Source of the DNA: Ponticaulis sp.
Lineage (GTDB): Bacteria; Pseudomonadota; Alphaproteobacteria; Caulobacterales; Hyphomonadaceae
Assembly: GCA_002692725.1 (NCBI GenBank)
Contig: NZLU01000023.1
Location: 62,001-126,000, forward strand
Direction: 5' to 3'
Length of the DNA: 64,000 nucleotides
In this document: piece by piece, positions 16,599 to 28,398 of the stretch
Layout: every line of letters starts with the position of its first letter
Position numbering within the stretch: position 1 is the stretch's first letter
Program-made: the position numbers and the translations under genes
Notes under the pieces: model-generated
Told to the model about the DNA's origin: nothing
Database searches by the model: none
What the model saw: the letters and a program-made list of their open reading frames with translations, nothing else

Positions 16599-17750
16599 AT
16601 GAGCGGCCAAGGCCGGATCTATCTCAAGCGCCTCGCCCTTTCGGGCTTTCGCAATTATCAAAGCCAGGCGCTTGCACTGGACGGGCGACATGTGTGCCTG
16701 TTCGGGCCAAACGGTGCGGGCAAAACCAATCTCATTGAGGCCGTTTCGCAATTCTCGCCGGGGCGCGGTTTGCGGTCGGCTGGCCTGCCGGATATGGCCC
16801 AGGTTCAGGAGGGGCAGCCTGGCGCGTCCTGGGCGCTAGGTGCGACGCTGTTCGATGGTGATCTTGATCGCTCCATTCGCATCGAAGCCAGCCTCGAGGG
16901 GTCTGGTCGGGGCAAGCGCGTTATGCAGGTCGACGGCGCAACCGCGACCGCCTCTTCGCTCAGCGATCTTGTGCGCATTATCTGGCTTACGCCGGCCATG
17001 GACCGTGTGTTCGCAGGCGGGGCGACCGAACGTCGACGGTTTCTTGATCGGCAGACGCTCGCCCATTTTCCGACGCATGCTCGCCATTCGACGGCTTATG
17101 AAAAAGCCATGCGCGAGCGTAATCTGCTGCTTGAGCGAGATCGGGCGGACCCGGTTTGGCTGGATGGCCTTGAGGCCCGCCTGGCCGAGCACGGGGCGCA
17201 TATTGCCTATCATCGAAAAGTGACGGTCGATCGCCTGCAGGCGGCCGTAGAGTTGCGACCGGATTCGGCCTTCCCCAAGGCAGACCTCGGGTTGGAAGGC
17301 GATGCAGAGCAAGCGTTTGTGGGCGGACAGACTGTTCCAGAGGTGACCGAGCTTCTGACCACTCAGTATCGCGATGGGCGTCGGCGAGATGCCGCTGCAG
17401 GGCGGACGCTCTCAGGCCCGCATCGTTCGGATCTGACAGTCGTGCATCGCCCGACTGCGGTTCCGGCGGCCCTGTGTTCGACCGGACAACAAAAGGCCCT
17501 GTTGATTGGACTGATCCTCTCCAACGCACGGGCGCTCGAGATGGAAGAAGAGTTGCGGAACCCGCTCGTTTTGATTGATGAAGCAGTCGCACATCTCGAC
17601 CCTGACCGCCGCGCTGCGCTGTTTGATGAACTCTCTTCGCTTCAAGGGCAGGCCTGGCTGACTGGGACCGAGGAGAGCCTGTTTAATGGCTTTCAGGACC
17701 GCGCCCAATTCTTCCGTGTTGAAGGTGGACATGTCGTTGAGAACGCCTGA
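16599..17750 (+). CDS. recF: DNA replication and repair protein RecF
   Basis: A 383-residue SMC-like ATPase that helps load RecA at gaps. Walker A GPNGAGKTN at residues 36-44, signature-type sequence LCSTGQQKALLIGLIL, and Walker B region PLVLIDEAVAHLD. The N-terminal YLKRLALSGFRNYQ is typical. It lies 6 bases after dnaN in the usual dnaA-dnaN-recF-gyrB order. Confidence 0.95.
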   Translation: MSGQGRIYLKRLALSGFRNYQSQALALDGRHVCLFGPNGAGKTNLIEAVSQFSPGRGLRSAGLPDMAQVQEGQPGASWALGATLFDGDLDRSIRIEASLEGSGRGKRVMQVDGATATASSLSDLVRIIWLTPAMDRVFAGGATERRRFLDRQTLAHFPTHARHSTAYEKAMRERNLLLERDRADPVWLDGLEARLAEHGAHIAYHRKVTVDRLQAAVELRPDSAFPKADLGLEGDAEQAFVGGQTVPEVTELLTTQYRDGRRRDAAAGRTLSGPHRSDLTVVHRPTAVPAALCSTGQQKALLIGLILSNARALEMEEELRNPLVLIDEAVAHLDPDRRAALFDELSSLQGQAWLTGTEESLFNGFQDRAQFFRVEGGHVVENA

Positions 17751-20431
<2,681 letters not shown>

Positions 20432-20530
20432 GCTCATGCTTCGCCTCAGGGGCGAGCTGTAGGGTTTTGTTAAGATTTCGGGCCGAAGCCTGAACGCAGG
20501 CGAAAGACCTTCACAGAGATTGGGCCCGTC

Positions 20531-20899
20531 ATGGCACGTTGGATCAAAGTTTCAATGACGTTGCTCCTGACAATCCTCATTGTCTGGGGCGCTTTGCGTG
20601 CGGCACCGCCCATCCCGAAATTCTTCGATCAACAGGACAAGCTGGAACATATTCTGGCCTTTGGCGCGCTGACTCTCTGGCTGACGGCTCTGACCGGGCC
20701 GCGTCGCTGGAAGCTCGCCGGAGGGCTGGCCGTTTGTGCCGCTATTGGTCTGGAGCTGGCTCAGACTTTCCTCGTCGCAAGTCGGCAGGGTTCACTTCCG
20801 GATCTAATTGCCAGTCTGATCGGGATTGTCCTGGCAACACTCTTCGTCATCTCAGTTCGTCATGTTATCCGAAATCAGAAACAGCCGGTCACCGGCTGA
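20531..20899 (+). CDS. VanZ-like small membrane protein
   Basis: A 122-residue protein with about four membrane helices. The pattern DKLEHILAFGALTLWL, the central ELAQTFLVASRQGSLPDLIASLIGI and a terminal hydrophobic helix match the VanZ-like family, whose Asp, His and Glu residues face the membrane pocket. Named after a teicoplanin-resistance protein, but the function in most bacteria is unknown. It follows gyrB by 99 bases that contain an imperfect hairpin. Confidence 0.75.
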   Translation: MARWIKVSMTLLLTILIVWGALRAAPPIPKFFDQQDKLEHILAFGALTLWLTALTGPRRWKLAGGLAVCAAIGLELAQTFLVASRQGSLPDLIASLIGIVLATLFVISVRHVIRNQKQPVTG

Positions 20900-20923
20900 G
20901 GTTTTCATGATGTCGGGGGTGAA

Positions 20924-21913
20924 ATGCCGAGGATACGGCTGACAAGTTTCAATTGCGAAAACCTGATGATGCGTTTCGCCTTCGGTGAGACCAATATCCC
21001 GCAATTGAAGCAAAAGCTCACTCTTGTTTCGGACTCACAAGCCGCCGATCTGGTTGACGAAGCTTTTGACGTTCTGTCTGAAGATGATCGCACGCTGACG
21101 GCGCAAACACTTGCAGTTTCCAAGGCTGATGTCTGTCTTTTGCAGGAGGTCGAGAACCTTGTCACGCTTACGGCTTTCCACAATCGCTATCTCCGGCGCT
21201 GGTCGCGGTCTGGCTATGAGCACCGGATTTTGCGGGAAGGTAATGATGGTCGCGGCATTGATGTCGCTGCGCTCTCGCGGCTGCACCCCGTCCGGATTAC
21301 CAGCCATGCCCACCTGACATTTGAGGGGATTGGCCTCACACCACCAGCCGGGCAGTCGCGGCACGATCCGGTGTTTCGCCGCGATTGTTTGCGTCTGGAT
21401 TATGAGATCGAAGCCGCGCCGCTCAGCATTTTTGTTTGTCACTTCAAGAGTATGCATGGTGGCCGGTATGAGACGCGCACCATTCGCCAGACAGAAGCGC
21501 TGGCCGTGCGCCGCTTGATTGAGCGGAGCTTTGACGACCCGGCAACGGCGAACTGGCTGGTCTGCGGAGATCTGAATGACTTCCTCGAACAGGATGGTCG
21601 GGCCGATTCAGGCCATGGGCTGGGGCCATTTGTGGATGACGGGTTCGCGCGGGATGCGCTGATGATGTCCGGTCTCGGCGATATGGACCGGTGGACGCAT
21701 CATTATTCCGGCGACAACACCTATTCAGCGCTTGATCACTTTCTTTTGTCGCCTGCGCTTGCAGAAAAAAATGTGCGCCCGGACATGACCATCACACGGT
21801 GCGGTTTGCCATGGAAAGCTGAGCGTTATGAAGGGTTTAGACTGCCCGGCATTGCCTGGAGTAACCCGAAAGCGTCAGATCATTGCCCACTCAGTCTGGA
21901 ATTGTCGCTTTAG
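20924..21913 (+). CDS. Endonuclease/exonuclease/phosphatase (EEP) family protein
   Basis: A 329-residue protein with the EEP fold: N-terminal LTSFNCENLMM (metal-binding Asn and Glu), LLQEVEN, RNRG-like GRGIDVAALSR, VCHFKSM, VCGDLNDF (catalytic Asp-x-Asn) and the final SDHCPLSLEL (catalytic Asp-His). All active-site blocks are intact. Substrate may be nucleic acid or a phosphodiester. No signal peptide is seen. GGGGG lies before the ATG. Confidence 0.85.
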   Translation: MPRIRLTSFNCENLMMRFAFGETNIPQLKQKLTLVSDSQAADLVDEAFDVLSEDDRTLTAQTLAVSKADVCLLQEVENLVTLTAFHNRYLRRWSRSGYEHRILREGNDGRGIDVAALSRLHPVRITSHAHLTFEGIGLTPPAGQSRHDPVFRRDCLRLDYEIEAAPLSIFVCHFKSMHGGRYETRTIRQTEALAVRRLIERSFDDPATANWLVCGDLNDFLEQDGRADSGHGLGPFVDDGFARDALMMSGLGDMDRWTHHYSGDNTYSALDHFLLSPALAEKNVRPDMTITRCGLPWKAERYEGFRLPGIAWSNPKASDHCPLSLELSL

Positions 21914-21931
21914 GCGGGATTATTTCCCGCC
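21913..21931. terminator. Possible bidirectional hairpin between convergent genes
   Basis: GGCGGGA-TTATT-TCCCGCC, seven perfect pairs, overlaps the stop codons of both convergent genes. There is no T tract on either side beyond the loop, so termination strength is uncertain. Confidence 0.4.
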
Positions 21932-23080
21932 CATCGAGCTCGACTGACCTTCAAGGTTCGCCTGAATGTCGGACTCGCCGTCAGTCGGCTCAAAGGCAAA
22001 GGCCGGCACCGCCCATAGACGATAGACAGAAGACACGCCCTGCATCTCGCCATTCTCATCGGGCAAACCATCTGCCTCGCGTTTGAGAGAATACCAATAG
22101 GCCGGCATATTCACCTTCATGATGTATTCCGGAATGGCCCGCGCAAAGAAGCGATAATGGTCGTTCCAATGGCGATATCCACCGACCAGTCCTTCAATCG
22201 TGCCATCCTCCTGAAGGTCAAACTCGAACTGCGCCTGTTCGAGGATGAGCGGATAGCGATGCTTCCAATCCTTCATCTGGACCAGTGACGGTTGGGCGAT
22301 CCGGACCTTACCGTTCTCAATCATCACATCATGCGTGGAGCCTTGCTCGGGCTGCTCAGTGTCGATGCGGAAGGTGTAATCATGTGCGATATTGCCTTTG
22401 GCATCACGGACCAGCACATCTTTTGAGACGGCAAAAGACAGGGTTGCAGGACCATCAGAGAGCGGTTCACCCTCGCCGCTCAGAGTAATGACGATCGAGA
22501 AATCACCATTGTGCATGTCTTCATTCGAATATTTGAAGCCATCAGAGCCACGCACCGGTCCGCGCCAATAGCCCACGCATCCGCCAACTGTGTAGAACGC
22601 ATTGTCGACGCCCTTTACGCCCTCAGGAGAGGTGTAGCCTGTGCTCTCATCCCCATCGAGATTGAAACCTTCTGCGATTTTGCTGGTCGGGAGCGGATAG
22701 GGAACATCCGGCACGGTCCAGGGCTCTTCATAGACATATTCGCCATTCGGTCCGCGCAGTCCGTAGGTTCGGCGGTCAAATCCGGGTTCGGACCGCCGCT
22801 GCGGATCGAGGAAATACTCAACTTCCTCTTTGGTTCGATAAGAGGTTTCCAGAAGCGTGTAATAATCGGGATAGGGAGAAAAGCCGTCGGCGCAGTCTTT
22901 GCCGGGGGCTTCGCCACTGGTGGCATTGGCATCATCCGGGTCATAGTAGAAGGCGGGCTCATACCAGCTCGCAACGTAATGGCGTTCCCAGGTTTCAGCG
23001 TGGGCAGCAGAACATGCCAACAGACCCAAGAAACCGGCGAACAGCGCCGAATACAAATATCCTGATGCCGATTTGGTCAT
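21920..23080 (-). CDS. Secreted protein of unknown function
   Basis: A 386-residue protein with a signal peptide (MTKSASGYLYSALFAGFLGL, cleavage near AHAE). The mature part is acidic and rich in Tyr, Trp, Gly and Pro (HYVASWYEPAFYY, GGCVGYWRGPV, GGYRHWNDHYRFF). Three Cys are spread over it, with no CxxCH, so no c-type haem. Start ATG 23080 is preceded by AAGGA; an in-frame start at 23206 would bury the signal peptide. I do not recognise the family; the even spread of aromatic residues suggests a beta-rich periplasmic or outer-membrane protein. Confidence 0.65.
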   Translation of the reverse strand: MTKSASGYLYSALFAGFLGLLACSAAHAETWERHYVASWYEPAFYYDPDDANATSGEAPGKDCADGFSPYPDYYTLLETSYRTKEEVEYFLDPQRRSEPGFDRRTYGLRGPNGEYVYEEPWTVPDVPYPLPTSKIAEGFNLDGDESTGYTSPEGVKGVDNAFYTVGGCVGYWRGPVRGSDGFKYSNEDMHNGDFSIVITLSGEGEPLSDGPATLSFAVSKDVLVRDAKGNIAHDYTFRIDTEQPEQGSTHDVMIENGKVRIAQPSLVQMKDWKHRYPLILEQAQFEFDLQEDGTIEGLVGGYRHWNDHYRFFARAIPEYIMKVNMPAYWYSLKREADGLPDENGEMQGVSSVYRLWAVPAFAFEPTDGESDIQANLEGQSSSMGGK

Positions 23081-23381
23081 TCCTTTGTCCTCCCTCAACC
23101 GAGACCTCTTTTTTGAACGGGTCTTGTGTCTTGAACTCCGATATTTAGGTAAAACCGGATGATTTGACTGTTTGTGCAATAATCTCTGGGAAATCACAAA
23201 TTCCAACTGCCCGTGGGAGTCGCAGCCTAAACTTCAAGACAGAATAAGGGCAAATCTCTATCGGTTTGGCATTGATAATCTGATATCCCACCGGCAATAC
23301 GAAGATAAGTCAGGCGCTAACTCATGATCCGCTGGAGCGAGGACGGCGTAGGACAATTGGTCCGAGGAGTGAGTCGCGCCC
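23081..23381. other. Divergent intergenic region, no gene seen
   Basis: A 301-base gap between two divergent genes. It must hold both promoters, but I could not identify a pair of hexamers with confidence. A small inverted repeat GGAC-AATTG-GTCC lies at 23351-23363. Confidence 0.4.
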
Positions 23382-23903
23382 ATGTCACGTTTTGATGAGT
23401 TGGTTGAAACCGTTGCCGAATATGAAAAGCGGGCCGCCGAAAATTACGATCGTGTCCGCCGTCTGGCTGAAGATCTGAAGGACGGCTTCTGCAAATATCT
23501 CAGCTCTGGTACGGGCGCATGCGTACACCTTGTGCCGCCGGCCGGACCATTCAAACCCATGACCGATCTGAATACGGCCTTCTCCATTCCGCCAATTGGA
23601 TTTCGCCCGCTTGGGCCAATCCTGTTTGGTCTGGCTGTTCGAGTGTCCAAGGGAACGGATTGGATCCGCGTGACCATGGCTTGCCACAAACTGGGCGAAA
23701 AATTCACCGTCCAACTCCAGGATGGTCCCAGTTACAATTTTCAGCTTCCCTTGTCGGACAGCAATCCCGATGAGTTTTACGAGATCCTGTTTGACCATAT
23801 CCACGCACAGTTTAAAGACGCGATTGTGCGATATGATCAGGGAAGTGATGCACGATCCATCGGTTTTGACTTTACAGCGGACACTGACGCAACAACCAGC
23901 TGA
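23382..23903 (+). CDS. Hypothetical cytoplasmic protein
   Basis: A 173-residue protein with no signal peptide or membrane helix. Residues 1-35 are helical and charged (EYEKRAAENYDRVRRLAEDL), the middle is beta-rich with a hydrophobic Pro/Gly segment (about residues 62-88), and the tail is acidic. I do not recognise a family. GAGGAG is rather far (about 13 bases) from the ATG. Confidence 0.55.
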   Translation: MSRFDELVETVAEYEKRAAENYDRVRRLAEDLKDGFCKYLSSGTGACVHLVPPAGPFKPMTDLNTAFSIPPIGFRPLGPILFGLAVRVSKGTDWIRVTMACHKLGEKFTVQLQDGPSYNFQLPLSDSNPDEFYEILFDHIHAQFKDAIVRYDQGSDARSIGFDFTADTDATTS

Positions 23904-24002
23904 GCAAGGCGTTTAATCGTATCTGCCGGGTGGGCAGCTCTTTCAATTCTGACTATGCTCGGGTCTTCGAGTTGGGTCTTCTGAACAAAGGATAAGCCAG
24001 AT

Positions 24003-25919
24003 ATGGCCGTATCTGCAGACGCAACTGCGTTTCTGTCTCCCGTAGAAGCTGTCGCCATGATTGGCGTGCTCGGCATTGGTGCGCAATGGCTCGCCTGGCG
24101 TCTGCAGCTGCCAGCCATCGTTCTGATGAGCGTGGCCGGGCTTCTGATCGGGCCTGTTTCGTCACTCTGGCTGGCTCAGCCGATTGTCGATCCGCAAGAA
24201 TCCTTTGGGGAGATGTTCCGGCCCATCGTTTCGCTTGCCGTGGCGATCATTCTGTTTGAAGGCGGGTTGGCACTTAAATTCTCAGATTTGAGGGATTCGG
24301 GAGCGGCGGTGCGGCGATTAGTGTTTCTTGGCGCGCCCATTGCCTGGGCGCTTGGCACAGTCGTTTGCTATTTTTTCGCCGGGCTTGGATTAGGCACTGC
24401 CGTGCTTTTCGCGGGGATACTGATCGTAACCGGCCCAACCGTGATCATGCCCTTGCTCCGTCAATCTAAACTGGGCGGCCGCGTCGGTAAGGCACTGAAA
24501 TGGGAAGGTATTGTCAACGACCCGGTTGGGGCGCTGTTTGCCGTAGCGGCATTCGAAATCCTTCGCGTGATTTCATCCGATCAAAGCGCCTGGATGATCA
24601 TTGCGCAAATCCTGTTCGCCGCAGCGTTTGGGACCATTCTCGGGGTTGCGACGGGCATTGTTCTCTCGCGCGCATTCCGGAATGCCCTTGTGCCGGAATT
24701 CCTGAAAGCCCCTGTGATCCTGATATGTGTCCTGGCCTGTTACGCCTTGGCTGAAGCGGTCAAACATGAAGTTGGCCTTGTCGCCGTGACCGCGTTCGGT
24801 ATGGCGCTCGGCAACTCGAAATTCGCCAGTCTTCAGGATATGCGCCGGTTCAAAGAGAATATCGCCGTCATCCTTATTTCTGGCGTGTTCGTTATCCTGA
24901 CGGCCGATCTGACGGTCGAGACCATCGTCAGCGCGTTTACCTGGCAGACCGCAGCTTTCCTGTTCGGCATGCTGTTTCTTGTCCGTCCGGCGACCGTGTT
25001 GATCTCTACCTGGGGGGAATTGTCCTTCAAGGAGGCGACCCTGATCGGGTGGATTGCGCCGCGCGGGATTGTTGCCGTCGCTGTGTCCGGCTTCTTTGCC
25101 ACGCGTCTGGCTGTGCTGGCGGAAGAATCTCCGAGCGACCTTTTACGCGGAGCCGACCAGATTTCGGCGCTCGCCTTTGCGATCGTCTTTGTCACCGTTC
25201 TGGCCCATGGCTTCACCATTGGCCCACTTGCGCGTTATCTCAAACTGGCGCGATCCAAACCAGCAGGTGTGCTTCTTGTTGGCGCGAATGCCTGGACCAC
25301 TGGGCTCGCCAAAACGCTGAAAGATTCCAAGGTGGACGTGATCATGGCCGATACCGATTTGCGTCGTTTGCGGCCGGCGAGAGAGGTCGGCATCAGCGCC
25401 TTCACAGGTGAAGTGCTCTCTGAATCGGCTGAGCACAGGCTCGACCACGCGCTGTTTTCCACCGTGCTGGCGGTCAGTGCGAACGATTACTATAACGCGC
25501 TGGTCTGTCGTCATTTCGGGCCGGAACTCGGACGCGACAGGACTTTCCAGCTGTCCGGGTCTGACAAGGATGGCGACACACTTGGCGTGCCGCACTCGAC
25601 CCGGGGCCGGACCCTGATCCGATCAGGACGCGGTTATGACAGCCTCATTCGAGATCATTACCGTAAATGGGTGTTCTATAAGACCGAGCTGACCGAACAG
25701 TATGATCTGGAAAAATTCCGCAAGGACCGACCGGAAGCGGATCTGATCGCTGAAATTCGTGCCGATGGCAGTATTCAGTTCCTCGGACCCGAGCGTCTGC
25801 CAAAAGGTGAAATCGGCTCGACGATTATCAGCTTCGGACCGGAAATGACCCCACGGGTTGAAGAGGCGCCACCATCCGATGGTCAGCCGCCATCCGATCC
25901 GCCTTTGCCGACGGAGTGA
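24003..25919 (+). CDS. CPA1-type Na+/H+ antiporter with a TrkA-N-like domain
   Basis: A 638-residue cation:proton antiporter. Residues about 15-415 form some 12 membrane helices, with the family motifs LFEGGLALKF, VTGPTVIMPLL and KWEGIVNDPVGALFAVA (the ND pair that binds the cation). Residues about 425-520 form a cytosolic Rossmann/RCK-like domain (GVLLVGANAWTTGLAKTL, ADTDLRR), followed by a Pro-rich tail. It expels Na+ or K+ in exchange for protons, which fits a marine habitat. The last 37 bases overlap the convergent metalloprotease gene. Confidence 0.88.
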   Translation: MAVSADATAFLSPVEAVAMIGVLGIGAQWLAWRLQLPAIVLMSVAGLLIGPVSSLWLAQPIVDPQESFGEMFRPIVSLAVAIILFEGGLALKFSDLRDSGAAVRRLVFLGAPIAWALGTVVCYFFAGLGLGTAVLFAGILIVTGPTVIMPLLRQSKLGGRVGKALKWEGIVNDPVGALFAVAAFEILRVISSDQSAWMIIAQILFAAAFGTILGVATGIVLSRAFRNALVPEFLKAPVILICVLACYALAEAVKHEVGLVAVTAFGMALGNSKFASLQDMRRFKENIAVILISGVFVILTADLTVETIVSAFTWQTAAFLFGMLFLVRPATVLISTWGELSFKEATLIGWIAPRGIVAVAVSGFFATRLAVLAEESPSDLLRGADQISALAFAIVFVTVLAHGFTIGPLARYLKLARSKPAGVLLVGANAWTTGLAKTLKDSKVDVIMADTDLRRLRPAREVGISAFTGEVLSESAEHRLDHALFSTVLAVSANDYYNALVCRHFGPELGRDRTFQLSGSDKDGDTLGVPHSTRGRTLIRSGRGYDSLIRDHYRKWVFYKTELTEQYDLEKFRKDRPEADLIAEIRADGSIQFLGPERLPKGEIGSTIISFGPEMTPRVEEAPPSDGQPPSDPPLPTE

Positions 25920-26620
25920 AGCTCGCGGCCATACTGCTTAAGCCAGTTACGGGCCGATTTATGCGGTCCGTAACTCTGTTCCACCAGAGCCCAAAATGCC
26001 CGCGAATGGTTCATTTCAATCAAATGGGCCACTTCATGGGCGACCACATAATCAAGCACTTCGGGTGGCGCGAGAATGAGCCGCCAGGAAAAATTGAGAT
26101 GGCCCTTTGAGCTACAGGAGCCCCATCGCGTTCGTGTATCGCGAATGCTGATACGGCGGGGCTCAACGCGCAAGCGTGCGGCGTGAATATCCGTGCGCTC
26201 TGAAATTTTTTCTCGCGCCATGAGCCTCAGATACCGCTCAACCCGATCGCCGAACGTGACCTCAGATCCGGGGCTTGCCAATTGAGCGGGCGGACCGTCG
26301 ATCAGTCCGGTTCGCCCCCGACCTGGTGGAAGGGTCAGCTCGTGCGGCACACCTTGCACGGGAATTGTCGTGCCGGGAGCAAAACTTACCGCTTCTGGCT
26401 GTCTCAGCAATTGCTTTTCCAGCCAATCTGCCTTGGCTTTGACAAACTTTTCTGCTGCTTTGGCGTCTCGAAGGGATGGGGCGATGACAACTGGGTCACC
26501 GGTTTTGGGATCAATCTTGAGGATGAGCCGTTTTGCTCGTGCATTGGGTCGAAAGTGAACAGTCAATGCTGTTCCGGATGGCCCAGAGACTTCGAATCGG
26601 TGGTGCTTCATGGGAAGCAT
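25883..26620 (-). CDS. YgjP-like (DUF45/M48-type) zinc metallopeptidase
   Basis: A protein of about 245 residues with the YgjP signature HEVAHLIEMNHSRAFW (two zinc His and catalytic Glu, with the downstream third ligand region), preceded by TRWGSCSSKGHLNFSWRLIL. The N-terminal beta-rich region (KRLILKID...GDPVVIAPSL) is also typical. ATG 26620 or 26611 are both possible starts; the longer open frame to 26734 is not conserved. It overlaps the end of the antiporter gene on the opposite strand by 37 bases. Substrate is unknown. Confidence 0.85.
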   Translation of the reverse strand: MLPMKHHRFEVSGPSGTALTVHFRPNARAKRLILKIDPKTGDPVVIAPSLRDAKAAEKFVKAKADWLEKQLLRQPEAVSFAPGTTIPVQGVPHELTLPPGRGRTGLIDGPPAQLASPGSEVTFGDRVERYLRLMAREKISERTDIHAARLRVEPRRISIRDTRTRWGSCSSKGHLNFSWRLILAPPEVLDYVVAHEVAHLIEMNHSRAFWALVEQSYGPHKSARNWLKQYGRELHSVGKGGSDGG

Positions 26621-26685
26621 GATACAACGGAAATGGGGGGCAAAGACACTTGTCTCTCGAGCGAGCCTTAAAAAGGGATGCGGGT

Positions 26686-28272
26686 ATGAAAAATAGTTTT
26701 CTGTTCGGTGTAGCAGCAATTGCGCTCGGCGCATGTGGTGGTGCGACAGGCGGTGATCCTGCTGATGTCGATGCGGCGCTGTTGCAGCTTAATCTGAAAG
26801 ACTCAGGCACGGGCCGGGTCGAATTCGAAGACAAGTCCATCTCTGGTGCTGACGCAATCTTCAAAAATGTGAAAATCAAGACAAGTGATTTCGCTGGCGA
26901 AGAGGAAGAAGACGAACTCGAAGACGGCATGTATGGCGCCTCCATCGAAACCGAATCTGCGGATCTCGGGATCGAGGAAATGGCGCTCGCCGGTCTTGAA
27001 ATCGACGATGCTGGCAAAGCCAATTTCTCGAAGATGACGCTGAACAAAATCAGCGCCATTCCAACAGAGGAAGATGACACAGACACGATCACGGTTTCCA
27101 AATTCGAGCTGGTGGATCCGACACCTGAAATGGCGGCCTGGTTGGGTGGCGTGTTCGGCACAGCCGAAAAAGCTGACCTTCCTGCCGTCGAGAATGTGAA
27201 ATTTTCAAAGCTGGAAGTCACCGATATGCTCGCTCAGAGCAATGACCCTGACGAACAGGCCGTGATCAAGCTTGGGTCGTTGCTGGCCACCGATTACGGC
27301 GGCGAGAAAGTCGGCGAAATGGCGATTTCTGGCTTTGATGTTTCATTCACCGATCCGGACTCCGGGGCTCCCGGTTCATTCTCGCTCGGCTCTATCAGTC
27401 TGAAGGGCATGAAGAGCGACATTCTGAATGCGATGTTCGCAGATGAAGACGAGTCAGCCGACGAATTGATGAGTGCGATGTACTCAAATCCAACAGATCC
27501 TGGGTTTGACGATTTCTCACTGTCCGATTTCGCATTCGACATGGCTGGGCTGAAAATGTCTCTGCCAAGCATGAGCTATGAAGTTGATCGCAATAGCGAT
27601 GGCGAACCGACAAAATTCACCGTGCCGAAGTTCACCCTGACTGTGGACGTTGACGATCAAGGCGGTGATATCGGCGCTCAGCTCGCGCCAATGCTGCTTA
27701 TGGTCGGGTTCGAAGATCTCGTCATCACCGGTGAAAGCCTCAGCACATATGATCCGGAAACCGACATCGCCACCGCCGAAAAAGGCGTCTTCTCAATCAA
27801 GGATGCCCTGACCATCAGCTCGACCAGCAAGATTGGTGGGATGAAAGAGCTTGGTGAGGTGATGCAGAACCTGGACTCAGAAGCCTTTGAAAATGGTGAG
27901 CAGGATCCGACCCAACTGGCCATGGATATGTATTCCAAGCTCGATTTCTACCAGATGGAAATCAAGCTGAAAGACGAAGGCGCGATCAATAAGGGCCTGA
28001 CATTCTTCGCAGCACAGCAAGGCATGGAACCAGAACAGCTTCGTCAGATGGCGGCAGGCATGGTAGCCGGTCTTCCAATGATGGCGGCCAATATGGGCAT
28101 TGACCCGGCACTGAGCACGGAACTCGCCAGCGCAGGCAGCAAATTCATCACCGAAGGTGGCACGCTGACCCTGTCCTTCGAGCCGGCTGAACCGTTTACG
28201 GTAACCGCCTTTATGGGCGACCCGACAACAATCACGAAAGAGCGTCTCGGTTTCTCGGCAACCGTCGAGTAA
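26686..28272 (+). CDS. Large acidic lipoprotein of unknown function
   Basis: A 528-residue protein with a lipoprotein signal (MKNSFLFGVAAIALGAC, Cys17) and a very acidic mature part with stretches such as EEEEDELEDG. It repeats a motif type of KFELVDPT, KFSKLEVTDM and SLSDFAFDMAGLKM, suggesting long beta-strands in a repetitive fold. ATG 26686, preceded by GGGATG, is chosen over TTG 26650, which would displace the signal. I do not recognise a named family. The gene stands alone, closed by a strong terminator. Confidence 0.7.
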   Translation: MKNSFLFGVAAIALGACGGATGGDPADVDAALLQLNLKDSGTGRVEFEDKSISGADAIFKNVKIKTSDFAGEEEEDELEDGMYGASIETESADLGIEEMALAGLEIDDAGKANFSKMTLNKISAIPTEEDDTDTITVSKFELVDPTPEMAAWLGGVFGTAEKADLPAVENVKFSKLEVTDMLAQSNDPDEQAVIKLGSLLATDYGGEKVGEMAISGFDVSFTDPDSGAPGSFSLGSISLKGMKSDILNAMFADEDESADELMSAMYSNPTDPGFDDFSLSDFAFDMAGLKMSLPSMSYEVDRNSDGEPTKFTVPKFTLTVDVDDQGGDIGAQLAPMLLMVGFEDLVITGESLSTYDPETDIATAEKGVFSIKDALTISSTSKIGGMKELGEVMQNLDSEAFENGEQDPTQLAMDMYSKLDFYQMEIKLKDEGAINKGLTFFAAQQGMEPEQLRQMAAGMVAGLPMMAANMGIDPALSTELASAGSKFITEGGTLTLSFEPAEPFTVTAFMGDPTTITKERLGFSATVE

Positions 28273-28297
28273 AAGCAGCCTCAGCTGACAGATTTAA

Positions 28298-28330
28298 GCC
28301 CTTCCGGTTCGCCGGGAGGGCTTTTTCTTT
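28298..28330 (+). terminator. Rho-independent terminator
   Basis: A ten-pair stem GCCCTTCCGG / CCGGGAGGGC with a TTCG tetraloop (28298-28321), followed by TTTTTCTTT. One of the best terminators in the window. Confidence 0.93.
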
Positions 28331-28398
28331 GGTCAGACCCCGGGCTTTGGGAACGATATCGCTCTGACCAGCGTTTTGTCCGGGAAGGGGTGTGTTAC

